The notes beneath the pieces were generated by a model. The model had not been told where the DNA came from, ran no database searches, and was given only the letters and a program-made list of their open reading frames with translations. From the NCBI GenBank assembly GCA_031290855.1, contig JAISLM010000072.1:1-5606 (forward strand): a DNA stretch of 5,606 nucleotides. Reading direction: 5' to 3'. Below, in pieces: positions 5,178-5,606 of this stretch (the stretch's first letter is position 1; every line of letters begins with the position of its first letter). The stretch is from Spirochaetaceae bacterium (lineage in GTDB: Bacteria; Spirochaetota; Spirochaetia; Treponematales; Breznakiellaceae). Position numbers and translations under genes: made by a program.

Positions 5178-5247
5178 TGGACTTGTTCGATGTCCCGGTT
5201 GGCTGCCGAACAAGTCCAGGCAAAATGCGGAGCATTTTGCTGTTTTT
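5178..5247 (+). terminator. Paired hairpins, the second terminator-like
   Basis: tggacttgttcg (5178-5189) and cgaacaagtcca (5207-5218) form a perfect 12-bp stem with a 17-base loop. One base later gcaaaatgc (5220-5228) and gcattttgc (5232-5240) form a 9-bp stem with loop gga, followed by tgttttt. The second would act as an intrinsic terminator for + strand transcription, yet no + gene precedes it. It could instead end a small RNA, shield the region from transcription, or be a hairpin end recognised by the RAYT-like enzyme downstream. Confidence 0.6.
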
Positions 5248-5261
5248 AAGCGCTTGTTGTT

Positions 5262-5299
5262 AAGAAAAGGAAGGATAGGGGGGAGGGGAGGAGGAGGAG
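5262..5299 (+). repeat. Purine-rich tract with G-runs
   Basis: Thirty-eight bases are purine apart from one T at 5276. G-runs of 6, 4, 2, 2 and 2 bases lie at 5278-5283, 5285-5288, 5290-5291, 5293-5294 and 5296-5297, separated by single A. This could form a weak two-tetrad G-quadruplex or a triplex. No function can be assigned. Confidence 0.6.
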
Positions 5300-5474
5300 C
5301 AGCAGACCCCACAGATGATAAATTTCCGCAGCCGATCGAAACTCGTAGACAATGCATCGCTTACAAGATACCCCGCCGCTCCGCCGGAAGGTCGAAGGTA
5401 CTTTTCGCTTCGGCTTCTTTCCGTTTTTTCTCCGTATGTTAAAGCAAAAAGCGGGCAAGCGCACATATATTTAC

Positions 5475-5606
5475 ATGAGAACTTTACGAATGCTGAAACA
5501 GGGCGTGTGGTACGAAATCAGTACCCGCGTCAACAACCGGGAACCCCTGTTCCGAAGGGGCCAGGCCCTGGCGCTGTTTGGCCGGGTGTTCCGGGAGACC
5601 GCGCAC
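5475..5606 (+). CDS. RAYT-like (REP-associated, IS200-type Y1) transposase, N-terminal part
   Basis: Forty-four codons from ATG 5475 run open to the window end. The start MRTLRMLKQGVWYEISTRV then NNREPLFR followed by a hydrophobic helix (ALALFGRVFRET) has the pattern of the N-terminus of REP-associated tyrosine transposases: a G-x-W-Y-x-I strand, then a basic NxRxxLF turn. These are single-strand DNA nucleases related to IS200 TnpA that act on hairpin repeats between genes. The HUH motif and catalytic tyrosine would lie beyond the window, so activity cannot be judged. No strong Shine-Dalgarno precedes the ATG; aagcgcac is the nearest purine stretch. Hairpins at 5178-5240 and repeats in the other spacers are possible substrates. 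Confidence 0.6.
   Translation, partial: MRTLRMLKQGVWYEISTRVNNREPLFRRGQALALFGRVFRETAH

Larger units (their letters stand above)
4908..5474. other. fabF leader and promoter region plus spacer to the RAYT-like gene
   Basis: 567 bases without a confident gene. The left part (4908 to about 5137) would be a roughly 230-base fabF leader if the -10 box at 5144-5149 is used. The middle carries a 16-bp palindrome and the promoter. The right part (5178-5474) holds two strong hairpins, a purine-rich tract, another copy of taccccgcc (5369-5377) and ggcaagcgc (5454-5462). Short frames here on both strands have low-complexity or unlikely translations and I do not call them. Confidence 0.7.

Noticed and set aside
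5145..5466. Short frames on both strands upstream of the RAYT-like gene
   Set aside because: Their length comes from the purine tract (Leu/Pro/Ser or Gly/Arg runs), with no family resemblance.

Overview
The window comes from a bacterial chromosome of moderately high GC, most likely a spirochaete close to Treponema and possibly one of the nitrogen-fixing termite-gut lineages. That placement rests on the family resemblance of the Pgi, NifA-like and RAYT-like proteins as I remember them. No marker gene here proves it.

Layout: (1) 1-824, the C-terminal part of glucose-6-phosphate isomerase on the + strand, cut by the window start. (2) 825-1631, about 800 bases without a confident gene. It holds several hairpins, six 18-bp self-complementary tandem repeats, an inverted repeat, and what may be the remains of a minus-strand gene. 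(3) 1632-3275, minus strand, a complete GAF / AAA+ / Fis-type HTH enhancer-binding protein of the NifA type. (4) 3276-3659, a second gene-poor spacer with a near-copy of a 44-bp repeat also found on the other side of nifA, two back-to-back hairpins and a possible frameshifted gene remnant. (5) 3660-4907, minus strand, a complete fabF (beta-ketoacyl-ACP synthase II) with a probable terminator directly after it. (6) 4908-5474, the fabF leader and promoter region with a 16-bp palindrome next to the -10 box, then two strong hairpins and a purine-rich tract. (7) 5475-5606, the start of a RAYT-like (REP-associated, IS200-type) transposase on the + strand, cut by the window end.

The three intact or partial housekeeping and regulatory genes (glycolysis, sigma-54 activation probably of nitrogen fixation, fatty acid elongation) do not form an operon. 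Each is separated by a repeat-rich spacer and seems to be its own transcription unit. The unifying theme is the spacers: the same short words recur in them (ggcaagcgc, taccccgcc, ggtattaaacc), several copies can form hairpins, and a RAYT-like transposase lies at the right edge. This fits a REP-like or MITE-like intergenic repeat family, but I cannot prove mobilisation from one window. I see no clear new defence or metabolic system, CRISPR array, tRNA or rRNA.
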